Shown: positions 4,738 to 6,948 of the stretch, piece by piece
Layout of the letters: each line of letters opens with the position of its first letter
Numbering within the stretch: position 1 is the stretch's first letter
Assembly (NCBI GenBank): GCA_031284185.1
Contig: JAITAJ010000381.1
Location: 1 to 6,948, forward strand
Length of the DNA: 6,948 nucleotides
Direction of reading: 5' to 3'
From: Accumulibacter sp.
GTDB lineage: Bacteria > Pseudomonadota > Gammaproteobacteria > Burkholderiales > Rhodocyclaceae
The notes under the pieces: model-generated
Databases searched by the model: none
Told to the model about the DNA's origin: nothing
What the model saw: the letters and a program-made list of their open reading frames with translations, nothing else
Made by a program: the position numbers and the translations under genes

Positions 4738-5684
4738 GCGTCACTTCAGCGCATCGCGCCGTGCTGCTGCGGGAAGCGGTCGAGGCGCTCGCGGTCGCGC
4801 CATCCGGCATCTATGTGGACGCCACCTTCGGGCGTGGCGGGCATTCACGGGCCATCCTCGATCTGTTGGGCCGGGACGGGCGTCTGCTGGCGCTCGATCG
4901 TGATCCGCAGGCCATTGCCGAGGCGCGGCGAATCGAAGATCGGCGGTTCATGGCGCTGCATCGGCCATTTGCCGATCTGGCGGCGGCGGCGCGGGCATCC
5001 GGCTTCGTGGCGGTCGATGGCGTGCTGCTGGACGTCGGCGTGTCCTCACCGCAGATCGATGAGGGCGCGCGCGGGTTCAGTTTTCGTTTCGATGCGCCAC
5101 TGGACATGCGCATGGATCCTACGCAGGGAGAGACTGCCGCGTCGTTTCTGGCGACGGCGGATTTGCGGAAACTCACAGAGGTAATCAGAAATTATGGCGA
5201 AGAACGGTTTGCTTTCCAGATTGCAAAGAAGATTGTGGCTGCTCGGAGCGAGCGGCCTCTTGCAAGCACCCAACAGCTCGCAACGCTTGTGCGCGAAACC
5301 GTGCGGACCCGTGAGCCCGGCCAGGATCCGGCGACGCGCACCTTTCAGGCTCTACGGATTCATGTCAATCAGGAACTCGAACAGCTTGCGCTAGCGTTGC
5401 CGCAGGCCGTGGACATGCTGAAAACGGGCGGCAGGCTGGTGGTGATCAGTTTCCATTCGCTCGAAGATCGCATCGTCAAGACTTTCATGCGTGAACAATC
5501 GGGTGACAGACTGCCCAAACGCCTGCCTCTGCGCGCCGCCGAGCTGCCGCTTCCGCTTTTGCGCCGGATCGGAAAGCCGGTGCGGGCCGGCGATGAGGAA
5601 GTGGCGGCCAACCCGCGCGCGCGAAGCGCGGTGATGCGCGTCGCCGAACGGCTGGCCGGCGCTCTGGAACGGAAGGCGGCTTGA
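4734..5684 (+). CDS. rsmH: 16S rRNA (cytosine(1402)-N(4))-methyltransferase RsmH
   Basis: This cytoplasmic enzyme (formerly MraW) uses S-adenosylmethionine to methylate N4 of C1402 in the decoding centre of 16S rRNA. It has 316 residues, full length. Visible motifs are the cofactor loop DATFGRGGHS (29-38), LDRDP (54-58), DGVLLDVGVSSPQ (95-107), GFSFR and PLDMRMD (114-128), YGEERFA (154-160) and FHSLEDR (240-246). The C-terminal NPRARSAVMRVAE segment is also typical. The start is GTG at 4734, within GTGA overlapping the mraZ stop, with AAGGG (4720-4724) nine bases upstream; this suggests translational coupling. No later start gives the conserved HRAVLLREAVEAL N-terminus. Confidence 0.97.
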   Translation: MSVTSAHRAVLLREAVEALAVAPSGIYVDATFGRGGHSRAILDLLGRDGRLLALDRDPQAIAEARRIEDRRFMALHRPFADLAAAARASGFVAVDGVLLDVGVSSPQIDEGARGFSFRFDAPLDMRMDPTQGETAASFLATADLRKLTEVIRNYGEERFAFQIAKKIVAARSERPLASTQQLATLVRETVRTREPGQDPATRTFQALRIHVNQELEQLALALPQAVDMLKTGGRLVVISFHSLEDRIVKTFMREQSGDRLPKRLPLRAAELPLPLLRRIGKPVRAGDEEVAANPRARSAVMRVAERLAGALERKAA

Positions 5685-5685
5685 C

Positions 5686-5958
5686 ATGGCGCGCCTGAAC
5701 GTCTTGCTGCTGCTTGCGATCCTCATCTGCGCCCTGAGTCTGGTGACCTCCCAGCACAAGGCGCGCAAACTGTTCCAGGCGATGGATGCCGAGCAGGAAC
5801 GCGCCCGTCAGTTCGACGTCGAGTTCGGACAACTGCAACTGGAGTTGTCGACCTGGGCCACGTCGCCGCGCATCGAGAAGATCGCGCGCGAAAGATTGAA
5901 GATGCGCGAGCCGGAAGCCTCCCGGGTCATCACCGTCCTGCCCGGAGACGAGCGATGA
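5686..5958 (+). CDS. ftsL: Cell division protein FtsL
   Basis: It is a 90-residue bitopic inner-membrane protein of the divisome, which with FtsB and FtsQ activates septal peptidoglycan synthesis by FtsW-FtsI. A very short cytoplasmic tail (MARLN) precedes one transmembrane helix (about 5-22, VLLLLAILICALSLVTS). A coiled-coil periplasmic part follows (about 24-60, rich in Gln, Glu and Leu), then the conserved PRIEKIARERLKMREP segment. It starts one base after the rsmH stop, with GGAAGG (5671-5676) nine bases upstream. It overlaps ftsI by four bases. FtsL sequences are poorly conserved, so the call rests on topology, the C-terminal motif and gene order. Confidence 0.95.
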   Translation: MARLNVLLLLAILICALSLVTSQHKARKLFQAMDAEQERARQFDVEFGQLQLELSTWATSPRIEKIARERLKMREPEASRVITVLPGDER

Positions 5959-6948
5959 GGAACTTCAGCGGCGCGCGCGCGCATAAATTCGCCGAGAATC
6001 CGATCCTTGAGCTGCGTTTGCCGGCCTGGCGTTCGCGCCTGATGGCGCTCCTGATCCTGGCCTGTTTCGCGGTGCTGATCGGACGCTCGTTCTATTTACA
6101 GGTATTGAACGACGACTTCCTGCAAAAGAAGGGCGAATCGCGTTATCGCCGCGATCTCGAAATTTCCGCCTCGCGCGGCCGGATTTCCGACCGTAACGGG
6201 GACGTGCTGGCCGTGTCCACGCCGATGAAATCGATCTGGGCGATCCCGGCCGAGGCCCGCCTGACCCCGGAGCAGACGCGCCGGCTGGCCGATCTGCTCG
6301 AAATGGACGACAAGGAACTGACGCGCCGGCTGGCCAGCGACAAGACCTTCGTTTTCCTGAAGCGCCAGCTTCCGCCGGAAGCCGGCGACAAGGTGGCGGC
6401 CCTGAAGCTCCCCGGCATCGGCCAGGATCGCGAATACCGCCGCTACTACCCGACCGGCGAGATGACGGCGCACCTCGTCGGCTTCACCGGCGTCGATGAC
6501 GAGGGGCTGGAAGGCGTCGAACTGGCGTTCCAGAGACAGCTTCTCGGCCACCCCGGCAGCCGCTCGGTCATCAAGGACATGCGTGGCCAGATCGTCGAAG
6601 ACGTGGGTTCGATCCAGTTGCCGCGGGATGGCGAGGAGGTCCGTCTGGCGCTCGATTCGAGGATCCAGTACATCGCCTACAGCCAGCTCAAGCAGGCCGT
6701 CGAAGGTTTCAAGGCCAAGGCCGGCGCCGTGGTCGTGGTCGACACCCGGACCGGCGAAATCCTGGCGCTCGCCAACTGGCCGACCTACAACCCGAACAAC
6801 CGCGAGCGCCTGACCGGCGCGCAGTTGCGCAACCGGGTATTCACCGACACCTACGAACCGGGATCGGTGATGAAACCCTTCACGGCGGCGCTGGCGCTGG
6901 ACCTCGACAAGGTGCGCTTCGACACCGTGATCAACTGCGCTCCCGGCC
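5955..6948 (+). CDS. ftsI: Septal peptidoglycan transpeptidase FtsI (PBP3), N-terminal part, runs off the right edge
   Basis: This is a class B penicillin-binding protein that crosslinks septal peptidoglycan, acting with FtsW. The window has 331 codons of a protein usually near 580. A cytoplasmic tail of about 28 residues leads to one transmembrane helix (about 29-44, LMALLILACFAVLIGR). The pedestal domain carries RGRISDRNGDVLA (74-86) and RYYPTGEMTAHLVGFTG (163-179). The transpeptidase domain starts near G257 (AGAVVVVDTRTGEILALAN). The catalytic SxxK motif is S304-V-M-K307 in YEPGSVMKPF, matching S307 of E. coli FtsI. The SxN and KTG motifs lie beyond the window. The ATG is within ATGA overlapping the ftsL stop, with GGAG (5944-5947) seven bases upstream. 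Confidence 0.96.
   Translation, partial: MRNFSGARAHKFAENPILELRLPAWRSRLMALLILACFAVLIGRSFYLQVLNDDFLQKKGESRYRRDLEISASRGRISDRNGDVLAVSTPMKSIWAIPAEARLTPEQTRRLADLLEMDDKELTRRLASDKTFVFLKRQLPPEAGDKVAALKLPGIGQDREYRRYYPTGEMTAHLVGFTGVDDEGLEGVELAFQRQLLGHPGSRSVIKDMRGQIVEDVGSIQLPRDGEEVRLALDSRIQYIAYSQLKQAVEGFKAKAGAVVVVDTRTGEILALANWPTYNPNNRERLTGAQLRNRVFTDTYEPGSVMKPFTAALALDLDKVRFDTVINCAPG

Noticed and set aside
1..6948. CRISPR arrays, rRNA or tRNA genes, complete insertion sequences
   Set aside because: No regularly spaced direct repeats with spacers, no rRNA-like or cloverleaf sequence, and no paired terminal repeats around a transposase were seen.

Overview
The window looks like chromosome of a GC-rich betaproteobacterium. 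The evidence is a Bug-type (TctC family) periplasmic receptor standing alone without its membrane partners, which is typical of Burkholderiales and Rhodocyclales, and a division gene cluster in the order mraZ-rsmH-ftsL-ftsI with betaproteobacterial-looking proteins. The genus cannot be named from this sequence alone.

Left part (1-1317): the 5' end of an Rpn/YhgA-like nuclease gene on the minus strand runs off the left edge. It is divergent from a complete Bug receptor gene on the plus strand. Between the two lies a roughly 106-base imperfect inverted repeat built from CAGAGGAC-like units.

Middle part (1318-2454): this is gene-poor. It holds one small minus-strand gene (1699-2016) for a probably exported protein of unknown function, with a good ribosome binding site and a plausible terminator. 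The flanking spacers carry weak hairpins and a likely promoter for the next gene.

Transporter (2455-3765): a full-length dicarboxylate/amino acid:cation symporter follows. Its binding-site residues match the aspartate/glutamate type. It ends in a strong intrinsic terminator. Just after the terminator's T tract is a 21-base sequence that also occurs, at the same distance from a T tract, downstream of the Bug gene.

Spacer and division cluster (3766-6948): a 522-base spacer contains a strong hairpin, a run of 15 C, and an AT-rich promoter region with two phased A6 tracts and three 10-base-spaced MraZ-type boxes. Then come mraZ, rsmH, ftsL and the first 331 codons of ftsI. They are tightly coupled (4-base overlap, 1-base gap, 4-base overlap), which points to one transcript autoregulated by MraZ. 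MraZ is the regulator, RsmH modifies 16S rRNA, and FtsL and FtsI are septal components.

I see no clearly new multi-gene system. The points most worth checking are the inverted repeat beside the nuclease gene, the terminator-associated repeat, the poly-C run and hairpin upstream of the division operon, and the small exported protein.
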